Assembly: GCF_003286085.1 (NCBI RefSeq) | Contig: NW_020825356.1 | Coordinates: forward strand, 124,001 to 188,000 | Reading direction: 5' to 3' | DNA: 64,000 nt | From: Drosophila persimilis | Taxonomy: Eukaryota; Arthropoda; Insecta; Diptera; Drosophilidae | Made by a program: the position numbers and the translations under genes | In this document: positions 12,401 through 26,601 of the stretch, in pieces | Layout of the letters: every line of letters begins with the position of its first letter | Position numbering within the stretch: position 1 is the first letter of the stretch | Notes under the pieces: model-generated | Databases searched by the model: none | What the model was told of the DNA's origin: nothing | Seen by the model: the letters and a program-made list of their open reading frames with translations, nothing else

Positions 12401-12929
12401 AAAGCAACTCCTGTGTGATATAACATTGGCCTTTTTATTGGTTATCCACTGTGCTCCTTGTATTGATGAACATGATTTGGCAGTCCGGCAACTCCGACTC
12501 CGACTCTTCATTTGATTCCGCCTCAGACTCCGAATCTGAATCGAGTCTGAGACCCGTACCACCGGCTACGAAACGATGTAACGAGCAGGCGTTCGCTCAT
12601 CAGGCGGGGATTAGAAGGGCAGGGGCCAGATCGGGACAGGACTTTGTCGGGGACAGTCAGGGACAGGCCAAAACCAGCACAGAGCACATAGTACAGAGCG
12701 GTACAGGACAGTAGAGTTCCATGGATTTGTTGATGTTGTTGCGTTCGCTGCACATTTGTGCGCTTAATGGACTTCGTATGTCATTTTCAAATTGCAATAG
12801 ACTTTGGACGGGGTCGAAGAAGGGCAAGAAAAAATGTCACACACAGACGGATAGACAGGCGGTCGGATGGATTGTGGAAGGCACCCAACATTTATCTATC
12901 CATTCATCTCTTTCGCCCACTCGTTCGCT

Positions 12930-13015
12930 GTCTCTCTCTCTCTCTCTTTTACACTTGCACTCTCACCGACACACACACACCCGCACCCATACCCACACCC
13001 ATACCCATACCCAGA
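12930..13015. repeat. Compound repeat: TC, AC and CCCATA tracts
   Basis: A (TC)9 run at 12930-12947, an AC run at 12969-12980 and a CCCATA/CCCACA hexamer run at 12981-13013 lie next to one another. Confidence 0.9.
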
Positions 13016-16000
13016 CAGGGATAACTGTCAACAGCATGCGTGTATGGGTGGGTGGGCGTGCGAGAGAGTGTGAGAGCAAGCTTCAAATAGCGCTAAATGA
13101 CCGCAAAGTGTTTTCATTATTTGTGGCTGCCAACAATTTATATCGTTCATTTAGGAATTTCTCTTTTTACACTCTCCATTTCTCCATTCCCCCAGCCCAT
13201 CCTCCCCATCGCTGTGTGTTGTGGGAGAAAAAAAGGGATGACAGCCAGTTGGAAGAAGCAGCAGTAGCAAAAACCAGAGAAAAAGACTAGTCTAACCATC
13301 GGAGATGAAACTTTTGATACCCTTGCATAGCACTTGTCTTTAATATAATATAGGCATTGGATTCGTAGGAAACTAAATGTGATTACGTGAAAATATATCA
13401 ATGTATAATATTAATATAACTCTTTTTCGTCGTCGTCGCGGCTGTGCCGGGGGCTTTCCCCTGGTGTTATATACAAATATTAATGCATCAATATTTACGT
13501 TGGGTTCTGCTCAAATATATTTGTTTCCCTGGCAGCTCAGTGAAAGAATCATCCGATTGATTTACATCACCTACAGCTATAGTTACTGCTCAAAAACTGG
13601 ATACCCTCTGCTGCCGTATAAAAGGAGTACCAAAAGGTTGGACCCAGCGAGAGGTCGGCATCGAGGGCCAACGGCAGCCGGGCATTGGTATTGCTGTGGC
13701 CATGACTGTGGCCGTGGCTCTGTCACTCTCCCTGGCACCCCTCCCTCTGTGTGTGGCTGTGTACTGCTTGGACCGCATGTGCATGGCTTCATTATCGTTC
13801 ACGTTGTCGTCGTCGTCATCAGCATTATCGTCTTCACTTACAGTAGCATTGAAACGGTCGTTAGTTGTACAAAAATGCCATCAGAATGGCTTTTATTAGA
13901 TTTTCTCGGATCGCCTCGAGCAGCAATTTATGTACGGCAAAGGACTAGTCTGATAGTCAGGAAAATAGTAGATTGGTGTGGGATTATGCTGCGATTGGCT
14001 CCTGACAGTCCGGGATTGACTAATTATGTATAGATTCATCTTTGAATTCGGTGAAAAAACAAAGAAGGTATTTAATATTCAAAACCTTATATTTAGAATT
14101 AGTGTGATCTTAAAACGGAATGCTACCAAATTGTATGGCAATGAAACATCAAACGATTGGAGTTGTTCTTTTTGGGCTTTTGTTGGACTTTTGTTGTAAT
14201 TAAAAACAAAAATTACCTCCACTCTGCTGTCAATAAGTCCGTCAGTTGGTTTTGAATAACCCATTCTACATATCAATCATTAAATATATATATCAAATTA
14301 CTCTCGAGTATCTCAATCTTTTCTGTCCCAATTAATTGAAAATATATAATAGTGATTATGTATTGACTTAGTCCACGAAATCCATCAAATTTGTTCCATA
14401 CTTAAGCAACAATAGCAATAATAATAGCTATGGCTCTTCAGAGCTTCCAGTTCCAGTTAACCAGCAATCGAATCGACATGTCAGCCTCAACCAAACACCC
14501 CAGCCCCTATATCCCCCTCCCCCGCTGCAAATCGAAGCAAAAGTCCAGCAGCTGAAAGTTCTGGCTGTGCAGGACAGTTGGACAGTGTTTTGTGTGCAGT
14601 TTATAAATGCCGATGACGATGCGGTAACGACAGGCAGGAGTGGAAGTAGGACTTCGATGGCTGGAGCTAAATGGAAGGGTCTGGGAAAGTTGAGGAAGTT
14701 TGGGAGGGAAGGATTGGAGTTGGTAGTAAATGGTGACGGAGGCTGAGGTTCCCAATAATGGTCATGGCGTTGACTGCGGCAGTGTTGGTGCTGGCTTTGT
14801 ATGCTCCACTCCACTTGCTTACCCCCCCTTCCGACCGCTCTTCTTATCTTCTCCACTCTCCACTCTCTCTCTCTATACCTCGCTCTCCGTGTGGGTGCCT
14901 GTGTCCTGTGCGTCGATGCAAGGAATTTTAGTTGATAACGACAACATCAACCATAGTTGCTGTTTCACTGCTCTGTTCTGTTAACCTTGCACACGGTATG
15001 ATGACTTGTACCCCTGTTTGTTTGAATAAGCTAGAACTTGTTAGCGACTCTATAAGGTGTATATGTTCTACATTAATCCATATATCTTTCTCTCTATGAG
15101 CTTCTCTGGTGGCATGTCCTATTTTTATGCCGAATCTTTCAAGTATGTATCATTTCCTGCAACAAATTGAAGTCCCGTGGGATGGAACATGATATAATAT
15201 ACCTTGGCAGAAGCATTTAATGGAAAATAAAGAAGAACTTTTAAGAAAAAAGTCAAGCAAACGTAAATTAAAGTTTCCTTAGATAACTCAGCCGAAAAGG
15301 GTACCAAGGGTACCAATAGCCTCGGTTCTCGATGCTACGCTCTCCTTCCTTTCTTTTTGCTGTTGTGCTTGTTGTAGTTGATGATGGTGTAGTCGTTGTC
15401 GTGGCCGCTGTTGGTCTCGTTGTTGGTGTCGCTGGCATTGCTGCAATTGAGTGTTTGGTTTTGAATCGAAAGTGTCAATTTGGAAAATGTTTATTTTATG
15501 CGACATTTGGGCGTTGTTGCCACGCCCGCTGATAGCCGGGGATCTGGGATCCCCACATAAAACACTCCCCTGCTTTACCAACCTGTGGGCTATTATCGGT
15601 TAACATTTCGCTTAAGTTTCCATGGCTCTTGTGTGTGTTGGTCGTCGAGTTCTTTTTTCCCGTTTATTTGTTTGTTTCTCTGCGTTTAATGTGAGCCACT
15701 GATAAGCCGCGCGGCAATCGAAAACGCAATTGAAATGCAATTGCAATTGTCAGCAATTCAATTGAGACTTTATTGAGTCGTCTGTCTACCATCTACCATC
15801 TACCACCTACCGTCCCCAAACCACTGATCAAGGGCTTTATTCCGACTCCGACTTCGGCTAGTCATAAATTTTGCGAAACTACAGAGCCAGCCATCGACAG
15901 TCGGTAGATAAAGTCAATGCGTAGCAGCTATAAGTTTATTCCACTCGATTGAATTGCAATTTCATTTATAAGTATTCCTCCCGTGCAGTGGTGTCTCCAG

Positions 16001-16639
16001 TTTCGTCGCCAGATCGTGGGGGAGTGCAGGTTGGGCTACACTTCAAATCCTGACAAGTTGCCAGCTTTACGGAGGGATTTCTAAGAATCATTTCTGTGTG
16101 GAACTATGTACATAGCTATAGTTGCTTAGATTGTTGAATCTACTATCCACTAAGGGAGTTTCGCTGCATGCAGAACCTATGCATTTCGTGGCTGTGGATA
16201 TAAGTTTCGCAACATTCGGTTATAGCTTTGGGACTTATGTTGCATTTTACTGGAGAAACTCTACTACCACTTAGCACTCTAGCACTCTTCTTCAGCTCTC
16301 TTCCCACTCTTTATCCTAATTTTAGCCTAATCAGATAATTACATTAGCCACGCTGAAAAGTATGCTACATAAAATGTTGGCCCAGGCTCATTAAGGCAAG
16401 TAGAAGGAGAAGGAAGGGCAGAACTCTGTTTATCGCTCAGCGCTCAGTGCCAGCGGAGCGGTAAACAAATCTCAGGCCAAAAAGAAGGCATAAAACATTT
16501 ATGGGAGCGGGATTTAAGCCGTGTCGAGGCTCTGTCGAGCTCTTCCTCCCTTGCCCTGCCTGGTTTTCTTATTGATGAAGCTATTTAAGCGCACAGGGGC
16601 AATTTATTATGCCACAAAACGGATGCAGGAGGCAGAAAC

Positions 16640-16676
16640 AGCACCAGCACCATCACCATCACCAGCACCAGCAGGA
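16640..16676. repeat. CAC-rich hexanucleotide repeat
   Basis: Alternating CACCAG and CACCAT units, about six copies. Confidence 0.85.
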
Positions 16677-19600
16677 GGCAGCATTATCTGCTGCAGTCAC
16701 AATAATTGCTGGCAGCAAGTAAATCCAAGAGCTTCATTAGTATCGATTATGTGTGTTTAATGACCTGAGCGGGGCTTGGGGCGCATAATGATTGTCGCCA
16801 TAAATGTCAAAATACCGAATGGTACAAACATTTATTGAATAAGTTTATTGATTTATACGAAATTTTCTTCTCTGCCAACAAATCGAATTATCAGGCAGTA
16901 AAAATATACAGACACACATACCTATATCTGCTATGGATTTGAGCGTCTGCTTCTGTGTCTGTGTCTGCATGCAATTTGGAAAACTTTTAGCAATGACAGC
17001 AATAAAACAAATGATATTTTACAAAAGAAACTTTTCTCCAGGTTGTGTGTTGCTGTCTCCTTTTCCATTTTCCATATCTAAGCATATTATCTATATCTAT
17101 AACTATATCTGTTTCTTTATCCACTCTCAAACTCAAGCGAAAGCTAAAGCTAAAGCTCATTCTTATTCTTATTCCGTTTCGGTTTATCTCACACGGGCTC
17201 TTTTTATTTGAGCCATCATCAAACTTTACACATTTATAGCAAGTGCAAATGGCAACGAGATCCAACGGAGAAGGCACGATGAGCGAATCTGAAGCTAACT
17301 GGTATTTAGTCGGTCCTAAGCAGGACCAAGGAGTTGAATGCAAGGGAAAGTACAAGGATTAGGCAGCCTGGGAAAACAGGGTTTGGGAAGAGGCTTGAGC
17401 CTTTTACACTTCAAGGTAAAAGCACAGCTTGCACAGTGCTCAGTGATGGATTGCATACTTTATTCCCATAGTTTATCTTTTGACAATCAACCTTTGGCAG
17501 CAATCCGTTTAAAATGTATACATTCTTTTCTACAGCTGACACATCCTTAGGCCAACATAAACTTACTATTCATACTCAGTATAAATTGATAGATCTCTCT
17601 TAAGATCGAATTGTATATGGAAAGAGCGTCAGATCAATCCAAAGCTGATACCAGCCTAGGCATGAAAATCTTAACAAATCAGTACAAGATTATTTGAAGT
17701 TTAAATTATAATTAGTTGAGCATACAAGAATAAGTAAAGTAAATAATGGAAACAATCGCATATTGAAACGAAGGCATAGAAAGTTGAATAGGTAACACTT
17801 AAGCTCTCCGTATTCGATTGTTCTGAATATTTAAATTGGGCCAAGAAATGCAGTTAATAACAACTAAAGGCTAAGGCTTCCAGCTTCCAGCTTCCAGCAA
17901 GAGCCCTTCCAGGGAAGCCTTGCTGTGCTTTCTGTGCTTTCTATGGAGCACTAGGCAATTTGTCGGCCTCTTGGCTTTTGGTCAGAATGGGTTTTCATGA
18001 ATTTTTAAGTGAAATTTCATTTGTGAGCAAGTTGCTGGCCCAAGGAACGGTCGGGCCCAGGTCGAAGCCCAGGACCTAACCAGCACGCACACACTCGCAC
18101 ACTCACAGGGTAACGGGGATCTGTGTGCAAAGTTTTTGGCTTCTAAACTTTGCGTAGAGTGTAGGTATCAGTGGCAGCAACTTGCAATTTGAAGTGGCTC
18201 AAAGCGACTCGACTCAGCTAGAGTCGTCGAGTGGCGTTTACGAAATTTGTTCACAAGTCGTCGTCCTGGTCCTCGTCTTGGCGCTGGTCCTTCCCCAGGA
18301 CTCCCTACAACTAGTTGCAATTTGTTTGCAAAAGTTTTAACACCATTTAGTCGGTTTCATATGAAGACAATTAAGCGAACGATTAAATTTATATTATCAA
18401 GGGATAAAGTTCCCTTTCCTTCGACTCTCAGTCGTAGGACTATATGTATCTATGACTCTGCGAATCTGTGACTGTGTCGGGGCTGGTGCTGGTGTCTTTC
18501 ACTATCTACATACACATCTTGGTCCGCTCAACTTTTTGGCCTTGTAAACATTCCCTTTTTTTGGGGGAACAGAACGGTAAAGGAACGATGGCAGAGACAA
18601 AGGCTCGCATACGGCACGGCGTTGCACGACTTTCATATTCATATTCGCATTTAAACTTGCGTTATTTTTTCAAGGCCCACACTGTTCTGGCTTTGGCTCT
18701 GGCTCTGGCCCCTGCCAACTCCCCAAAGCTCATTAAATACACATTAAAGTTTAATTATAAACATTTTGCTCTTGCACTTGCCAGCAAAATGGCCAAAAAG
18801 GACGAGGACGAGAACGAGAACGCTGCCGGAGCGAGGTAGTGGGCGGAAAGCACCAAAAAGTGGCAAAAAGCGCAAGCGAAAGTCAAAGCAATTTTCCCTC
18901 TTTGCACTCTCCCCGACATCAAGAATGGCATATGGACTGCATCTCCCAGGTAATTGTCTCGACATGGGATTCAATCCCGCAAAATAGCAACGTATGCAGC
19001 GGAATGCATTGCAATCGACAGGATAAGATAAAGATAGTATGGAAACTGCAAGAGACTAGTGGGGAAACCCAACGTTTCCTGCCCGATAGAGAAGATCTTT
19101 TAGTGAGGAAGAAAGTAGAATTATTGTTATAGATTGTCCTGGGACATTTTTAAGGAGTTAGAAAAAGGAACACCGAGTCTTGAGTGCTGATTGATTATTG
19201 GACTTCCACGCCGAATCATTATGGAAGACAGAAGAGGTGCTCTGATGTAGGATACAGGCAAACCCCATCATCATCGGGATGTCCCACACAGATCGTAGCG
19301 CACAATATTTGTAATGGCCGCACTTTGCATGCGCCCTTCCTCCGCTCGGGTCCACTCCAAATGACTTTTATAAATGCCATGAATGTATATGTTTATATAT
19401 GTACGACTATATACATTTTTGTTGCCGGTTTTTCTTTTCTTTGTTTGTTGTTTTCTGGGTGGTGGTGGTGGTGGGAAACATAATTTTTAACGCAGCACTT
19501 CCTTCAACCGAGGAGTGGAGTCGTGGATTGGTATTGCCTGGAGCCTGGATGAGGCAGAGGGTGCTCTTGGTGGCACGGAGCAGAGTCATTTTCACTGGCC

Positions 19601-20351
19601 CTTGCAGCGGCCATTTAACATTTCACATTTAACATTTCACATTTCGCACTTTGCACTCGTGCAGCTAATTTCGCCTTAGCCCTACACACTGTCCCACCGT
19701 TTGCACGGAATTCTCCTCACCCCAAAAATAATGGAATGAAATGCTGAAGACCCCTTAAAGTTTTCTGGTTTAGGACCCCAGCGAAGTGCTAATAAGCCCG
19801 ACGCAGAGCCCAGAATGGCTTTAAACAAAAGACAGAACCCCAAAAGGGAATCGAATGAATGAAGTAGGATTGAAATCGAATGGAATTTCATTGGCAGGAG
19901 GAAGGACAATGCCTTCGATGCTTATCGGCATTTAATGCGGTGGCCTCCAATGCTCCACTCCACTGCCACTGCCACTGTCCCATCCACATCCACATCCACT
20001 ATTTTGGGCCCCGCCAGACAGTGGGACACACAAATACAGAGCCCCAGAAAGGGATACACATTCAATATCGTTTTACTTATCGTTTGGCCATAAAAATTGC
20101 CAGCCCAGAAAATTGTTTAGTCCTCTTGGCATGTCTGGCACTTTGAGAGATTGGCCAGCAGCACACCGGGAGGGGGCTCTATCTATACGTAGTAGAGGGG
20201 CTAGTGGATTGGTTTGCAGTTGAAGCTGCCAGCCTTATCGCGCCCATGGTGGGGAGGGGGTTCCATTTTGGGGCTTGTCTAGTTTTATGGCGGCCAGGCG
20301 AAATGTTTCGATTTATTTGCGGCCAAATCTGCACATCGTCGTCGCTTTTCC

Positions 20352-20376
20352 ATGATGATGATGATGATGATGATGT
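20352..20376. repeat. GAT trinucleotide repeat
   Basis: Eight consecutive ATG/GAT units; the flanks show no coding character. Confidence 0.9.
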
Positions 20377-22829
20377 TGAATTAAAGTTGTGGCTAGAAGA
20401 GTTGCAACAAAAGGCAGAGGAGGGTGTTGGGAGTGAGGGGGTCTAAGCACCAGCCCAAGACGGATATTTTGGGGCCATTTTGTAATTTTAGTTTATTGCA
20501 GAACATTTGCAGCCATTGACAGCTCGACATTGAACTTGATCAACGCCAAATGGCGGATTGAAGGGTAAGATTGGAAAAAGGGGATGAATTGGTGTTAAAG
20601 GGGCACAGAAAACTAACCCTGACAACCGCCATTGACTTGACTGGCATTTCAAATGCAAAATACTGCGCTCCACAGAACAATCGGCAAAGCATACCAAAAT
20701 CGAATCGAATGGAAACTGAGGCTTAGATATAACGTCTCTCCGATACTCTTTCTGTCCATGATCTGGTGTTTAATTTTGATTGGTAAATTTGTCTCTGAAT
20801 AATTAAAGTTCCCTGACGAAAAGTCGTTAAAAATGTGAACAAATCAAGTCCAAAATAAGCATTAATAAGGGCTAACCAATACCCTAAGCTTGCGATCTGG
20901 CGAGGCCGCAAATGTATCCGATTTTTATTGAAATCAAAAGAATCATAATCATAGAATAATATATACATATGTACAATCTCGGTTAAGGGGTTTTAATCGG
21001 GTCCCATCTCGTGTCGGGACTCGTTTTTAGTAAAAATTCACATCGATTCGATTCTTGTTTTGAATAAAAATTTAATGAAACCATTCTTAAAGTTTGGTGA
21101 TTGTGGACAGGCTCCAGTGAACCCCATTGATCTGTAATCCCTCCGAGAAAAGATAAATCGCATTCCGATATTCCCCATTTCGCACCTTGAGGGGTATGTA
21201 TTCAACAAACTTCCTGTTTCCGGTTTCCGTTCCCATTCAAATTCCATTTCCACTTCCACTTCCGCTTCTGTTCCTGCTGCGGTTGTCACTGACAGCGGTT
21301 GGCTGGCAATTAAAAACTTTGCAAATTTTGTTGCCTTCAGCTGTTTGTTTTTGCTCTGTCGCTTTTTTTTCATTCGTATTTTCACATGAAATGGCTTCTA
21401 CGGGCATTTTAATGGGGCCATGTTCGGGGGGCATTTTCGGGGGTCATTTCAATCAGACTCGCTGTAATTCGCATGCAAATTGCAAAACTTAAATTAAATG
21501 TCGCCAAATAAACAAAAACGGACCTACAGCAAGTAAGGAATGTCAAATATAACTTTATATACCCTTCAAAATACATTGTTTATTGTCAAAAGAATGATCT
21601 TAAGATCGATTGTTCATATGATATAGTCTTGAAGTTTCATTTCAGTATTCTATATTTTTTGTAGTTCTCCTTAACTATATCTGAGGGAACTAGCTTGAAA
21701 AGAAATAAACAGAAGCGCAAGTCCCAAAATAGGTTCAGGTTGGGATACCTACGTTGCAGGGTATGTTCTGGGTACGGTACAGTCATGAAAAGGCAACAAG
21801 AGAGACGAAACGCCAGCGGACACAAATACAACTCTGCCGAGGGCCGTTTGGCAGCAGTCAGCTTTTGTCAGGCGGCATAATAAAATAATTAATTGCTCGC
21901 AGGCCACGGACATCTGTGCGGACAACGGACAGAGGAAAACGGATAGCGGATAGTGGATAACGGACAGCGGACATCGCCCGGGGTCCAGCGGCAAGCCAAT
22001 TAAATGGGCTGCACTTGATTATTAAGTGATTTATGCTGAGCACCTGGCTTAGCAAGGAACCACCCACATCCCCAGCCGGCCCCCGGTCCTGCACTTTGTC
22101 CTCTTCCCTGCAGCTCAATTTGTAATTTGTGCTAATGAGTGCCTTAATTTAACGCCTGATTAACGCTGCGGCCAGCATGGGGGGATGGATCAGGCTGAGA
22201 CCCAGCCCCCGGTCCAAAGTCAAAAGGTCAGTTCTCTGGGGGTATATGGTTTGGGGTTTTCTGACTTACAAGGAGCTTTACATCCTCCTCCTGTCTGTCT
22301 GTTTGTCTGTGTCTCTGCATGTCTCCTCTCATCCACCATCGCATTTGTATCATTTTGGGGCTTAATTATGATTAATTGTTATTGTGTGGCCTGTGTTCCC
22401 TTTTCAATGGCTGTTCAATGCTTTCCGCGCAGGCAAATCGCTTCGGTGCAGTACAGTAATGAAATGAATCATGGCAGGAGAATAGACTTACGAAGTGGAG
22501 ATTAATGTTAAACATTCAGGCCAAGATGAAGAGTTGGAGGCACTATGAAATCATTAGAAACGCATACATTCTTAGTCCCAAGAGATCTGACTATGACAGT
22601 TTTGGGAAGGCTAAACAGCTTTTTTATTCAAAAGAAATAAACGAAATTCATACTAAAACAATTCTCAATAAGAAGTCCTTGCCTTTAAACTCAGATCGAT
22701 TCGAGATTCGGGCTGTCAAGTTCTGAGTTTGGGGCTCAGCCAGAAATGTTTCAGTTACGTCGAGTAGTTCTCCGAGAGAACACATACTTAGTATACAAAT
22801 TTTGTGTGTGTAGAACAAAAAAGTAAGAA

Positions 22830-23480
22830 TTTTAGTTTTTTAATAAAAAAAAAGAGAAAACAAACATCAAAATTAAAACGAAAAATAATTTGGAAATATG
22901 ATTCTTCTCCGAATAGACCGACTGGATTAGACGCCGCGCTGCAACGAGGTTGGGTGTGCAATACGGTCAGGTGGAATGTTGAACTAGACGTCCCGCAGAG
23001 CCCTCGCATGTGACCACCACTTCACAACCACCATCGAAGATATCCCGGCCATCAATTTGCCAAAAGTGCTCAAAGCCAACGCTTCGGGAGTTCTTTCAAG
23101 TGAGATCTCTGCCCTTCTCCAGGATCTTCTTGCCACACCAAGTGCAATGCGGGTCGCCTCAGACGCTTTACGCCTGCGTTGTAGCATCCTAAAATTTTAG
23201 TGAAACTTTTACATAGACTATATACGGTAAGTGAATCATTCTACACGTAATTTGAGAGATTGCGTCTCTTTTTCTGATTTTAAAGATGAACTTGACTGAG
23301 AACCATTACTGTCATTTGCAGGATAGAATCTATGCGGACTCGGAAATGTACTTGGACCATTCTTTGACGCTGATTTAGATTTGGGATGTGGAGTAGGCAT
23401 ACTAGAACTCTACCTTTATGGTGGTGCGGAAAAGTGTTTATTACACTTCCAAGCATAACCATATAAATAAAGAGATTTTT
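22830..23480 (-). repeat. Copy A of a 650-bp repeat with decayed coding content
   Basis: This segment is nearly identical, in inverted orientation, to 33020-33698. Read on the minus strand, an ATG at 23400 opens a Ser/Lys-rich frame (MPTPHPKSKSASKNG, then PSPHRFYPANDSNG, QSSSSLKSEKE) that ends at a TTAC/GTGTAG donor-like site. After about 50 bp a TTTCACTAAAATTTTAG acceptor leads to frames containing RRRKASEATRIALG and KWWSHARALRDV. Copy A keeps the latter frame open for about 70 codons but has a TAG right after RDV; copy B differs there. It looks like a gene fragment spread by duplication or transposition. The family is not recognised. Confidence 0.6.
23240..23400 (-). pseudogene. Ser/Lys-rich ORF within repeat copy A
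   Basis: About 52 codons from ATG at 23400 are rich in Ser, Lys and Pro, with an apparent donor at the end and an acceptor downstream at about 23190. The matching frame in copy B (33120-33280) lacks an ATG at the same place because of an insertion (about 33090-33120). A nuclear or chromatin role could be guessed from composition, but no domain is visible. Considered a fragment. Confidence 0.3.
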
Positions 23481-26458
23481 GCCTACCAAAAAATCTATTA
23501 ACATGTCTGATAAACACCAGAAGGCACAGGAAGGATGGTCTTATCCGCGCAAAAGAGGGAGACGACGACCCGTAGGAAGCAGTACCAATATACAATAATT
23601 AACAACACTGTTTTAAGGGCAGAATAGCTGCGATGCATCCATCGCCTCTCCTATTTTGGCGGTTACGAGTCATATAGCTGCTACGTTAAAATATACAGCT
23701 CTGTGTCAGGATTCACACAGATAATGTCTTAGCTGAGGGACATCTCGATTCGGCTTTTGATGGTGCCGAATCGCGTCTCTGCGTTAAAGGTAAAGAAACC
23801 TACCAAAGAAATCATCGATGACATCTAAAGTCTCTTGAAAAATGAAAGTGAATGAGAGAAAAATCGACAGAAGGAGAAAGTAAACGTAAATGAAAGCATT
23901 AAGAAAACCAAAGTGGAAGTGTTGAAAGGCCAAGAGGAAGGTAAAACGTCATATACCATGCTAAAAATAAACAACAACAACCTTGAAAGTGGTAAGGGAA
24001 ACCAGAAGAAGGTGGGCCAGAAAATTAGTCAAAGGCGATGCAAAAGGAAAAAGAAAATCGGGTGCAGGACAAAAGCTAATGAACTAATTCAGTTGGAAAT
24101 AATCAAACATTCTCAACGTAGGGCACACAGAAAGGTATAGGTATAGGGGGAGAGAGATGCAGACGAGAATACACCCACTCAGATTCTCAGATGCTCAGAT
24201 AATCAGATAGTCACATGAGAGCCATATCAAAGTGCACTCAAATAGATACATTAGTCGTCACTTCATAATGACATTGATGGCTCCGTTAACAGGCACAAAA
24301 GAGGGAAATTCACGGAAAAGTTTGCCAGCCTCTCCTTCTGCCCTTGAAGCTTCTTTTCTGGGTCTGGGTCTGGGTCCTTCTTGCCTGTTGGTTAGCAAAG
24401 ATTGGCAGGACTGACAGGGAAGGCCAGCGCCGGAAAGGACAGAGCAGAGCTGAGCGGAGCAGGGGAACAAAAACTTTGGCTAGTTACTTTTACAGTTATT
24501 ATTGAAAGCTGCAAAAACTTTGGCTTATTTCATTACGCCAAAACTTTTCATTACGCAGAGGGAGGCTGAGAGGCTGTGAGAGTGGGCGAGGCGAAGGCAC
24601 AGCATGTGCGTGGGAATGCCATAATGGTAACACAGATCCATTCCATGCTTCACCATCTCTCGCCCTCGCTCTCTCTCCCTCTCCCGCTTATCAATGCGAA
24701 AGTTTTTGCAAAAGTAACCAAAAACAGTGAGAGGCAAACTTGATCCTAACTAGACGACATATCATGTGACCCTTCAAACACAAAGTGCCAAAGTCAAAGC
24801 CATTTGAAACGTCAAGCAAATTGAATTGAAAGAGAGAGTGTAGTGTAGAGGACTCCAGATACTAGAGCCCATATCCCAGATCCCTGCTCCGTAATAGCCC
24901 TGATAATTGTCCCTGGGCTATGGTTGGGATAGCGGCTGAAGAAGTGGTGGGCGAGCCAGAGCCCCGTCCAATTGAATTGCGTTTGACGTGTGAGGCTTTT
25001 AAGGTTTTTTATTACATTTATGAACACACAACGAATCGAACGGCAAAGCCAAGGAAAGGCAACATTATTGGGCCAGGTCTGAACGGCTCGCCGTTGAGTG
25101 CTTGAGTGCCTGGTTCTCCCGTCTATGTGATATCCGATATGAAAATTGATTTGTTTGATTAATGTCCTATTGTCCAGTGTCCCGGGTCTCCTGACCACTG
25201 TCCATTGTCCATTGTGTATTGTCGTTATCCCTGACGAGGACATGTAACCGAGGCCTTATTAATTGCCATCTAATTGCTCACGGTCACGCAACTCTCCAAC
25301 AAAACCAAAACCAACAAAAACAACAGCAAAAAAGACTAAAAATTCTAGAAAAAGGAAGCATTTTTGCTGCACTAATTGAAAAAGTCGTCGTACAAAAGTT
25401 ATTTATATATGTATGTCCAACATATACATACATATAGACGTACCAGCGCTATATATATCCCCAGTAAAAATGCAAATTAATTTGCACCACAAACTTCATC
25501 AAACTAGGGTTTAAAAAAAGGAACAGGGGCGGAGAGAGAGTGAGAGTGAGAGAGTGTGAAAAAGATGGAGAAAACAAACATTTTCACACCATAACCAAAT
25601 TAAAAGTTCTGCCAACTAAAAAACAATTTGTAAGCCAAAGTTGCAGTTGCAGTCAACTGCCAACAGGGAGAGAGAGAAAGAGAGATAGACATAGGGATAG
25701 GGATGGGGGCCGTCCAGGAGCAGGGGCAGCAGCAGGGGCTGGGGCAGGAGCAGCAAGAGATGGAGCTACTGCTGTTGCATTCCGCTTCTGGCCCCGCGGG
25801 GCACTTTGTGTTGTTGCTTATCTAATCAGCGCAGTTGGCGCCACATTTCAAAGCTCTGGGGGCCAAATGCAATTTCTCCCCCAACTCAAATACATTTTCC
25901 ATTCGCGCACCCCCCCCCCTCTTTTGTATTTCGCATTTTATGTTTCACCATTTTGCACACATTTTTTGCACACCCACTGCCGCCGTTGCCCACTGTTGTT
26001 GCCGAGAAAATGAAATCAGTAGAAAAGCCAATTGCGTTTTCATATGGCAATCTATAGGCAGCAGCCGTCAAAAGGCCAAAGAAAGGAATCAAATTTTATT
26101 GAAAGCAAAAGGCAGAATCAAAAGGCAGAAGCCAGAATGGAACATGAATGAATGAGAGTGCTGCTAAAAGAGGGGAAGTTAAACATTTTCTTGAAAAAAA
26201 GAAAAGCGCGTTGAAGAGAGAGAGAGAGGGAGATGCCGCGCGAGGCCAGGATTTCGTGAGGTAATCTCATATATCTCTCTAATAAACGCGAATATGCTCT
26301 AGTTGAAGGTCCTTCTAGAATGAATAATATGAAATAATTGGTAATGCATTGTTTTAATATTTTTTCATGAGAGCTTGGCTCGTGTGCATTTATTGAATAT
26401 GCATTTTAATTCATTGAAGTTGGCGACAGCTCTACTTTCTGGACAATTATTCTAGTGT
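23481..26458. other. Intergenic, 23.5-26.5 kb
   Basis: Just past repeat copy A an ATG at 23503 opens a 32-codon frame with an AT-hook-like KRGRRRP, too short to call. The 23820-24140 block is A-rich with Lys-rich frames and could be decayed coding or transposon DNA. From 24.2 to 26.4 kb there are GAGAGA tracts, a poly-C run near 25911 and no supported exon. Confidence 0.45.
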
Positions 26459-26538
26459 GTTGGTGTAGTTCTTGGTGTTGGTGTAGTTCTTGGTGTTGGT
26501 GTAGTTCTTGGTGTTGGTGTAGTTCTTGGTGTTGGTGT
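26459..26538. repeat. 18-bp minisatellite, about 4.4 units
   Basis: The unit is GTTGGTGTAGTTCTTGGT, perfectly repeated. It lies 64 bp beyond the stop codon of the minus-strand orphan gene, so probably in its 3' UTR. Because 18 is a multiple of three, the unit can be read through as a six-residue repeat. Confidence 0.92.
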
Positions 26539-26601
26539 TTTCTCTGCTGCTGGTGATTGAGTGTGTGAATTGTTCGATCCGAGGTTCAGTCCATAGAGTC
26601 C

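Larger units (their letters stand above)
6305..22829. other. Long gene-poor interval, 6.3-22.8 kb
   Basis: No coding exon was supported over about 16.5 kb. The interval holds many simple repeats (listed separately where long), poly-purine and poly-pyrimidine runs, and AT-rich stretches with ATACCCT words. Open frames such as those at 7143-7661, 9617-10162, 12451-13290 and 13401-14033 follow TG, GTGCGT, TC or CCCATA repeats and have no family resemblance. The stretch at 9290-9420 (GCGCTAGAGAGCGAAGCG and CTGGCGCC) resembles a decayed transposon fragment. Such intervals on Drosophila X often contain enhancers or unannotated lncRNAs, which cannot be judged by eye. Confidence 0.5.

Noticed and set aside
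12451..13290. ORFs with Ser/Asp/Glu repeats and Leu/Ser runs
   Set aside because: The acidic stretch comes from a GACTCC repeat and the rest from TC, CA and CCCATA tracts.
13401..14033. 210-aa plus-strand ORF
   Set aside because: No initiation context, mixed composition, no similarity, and three competing frames are open in the same place.
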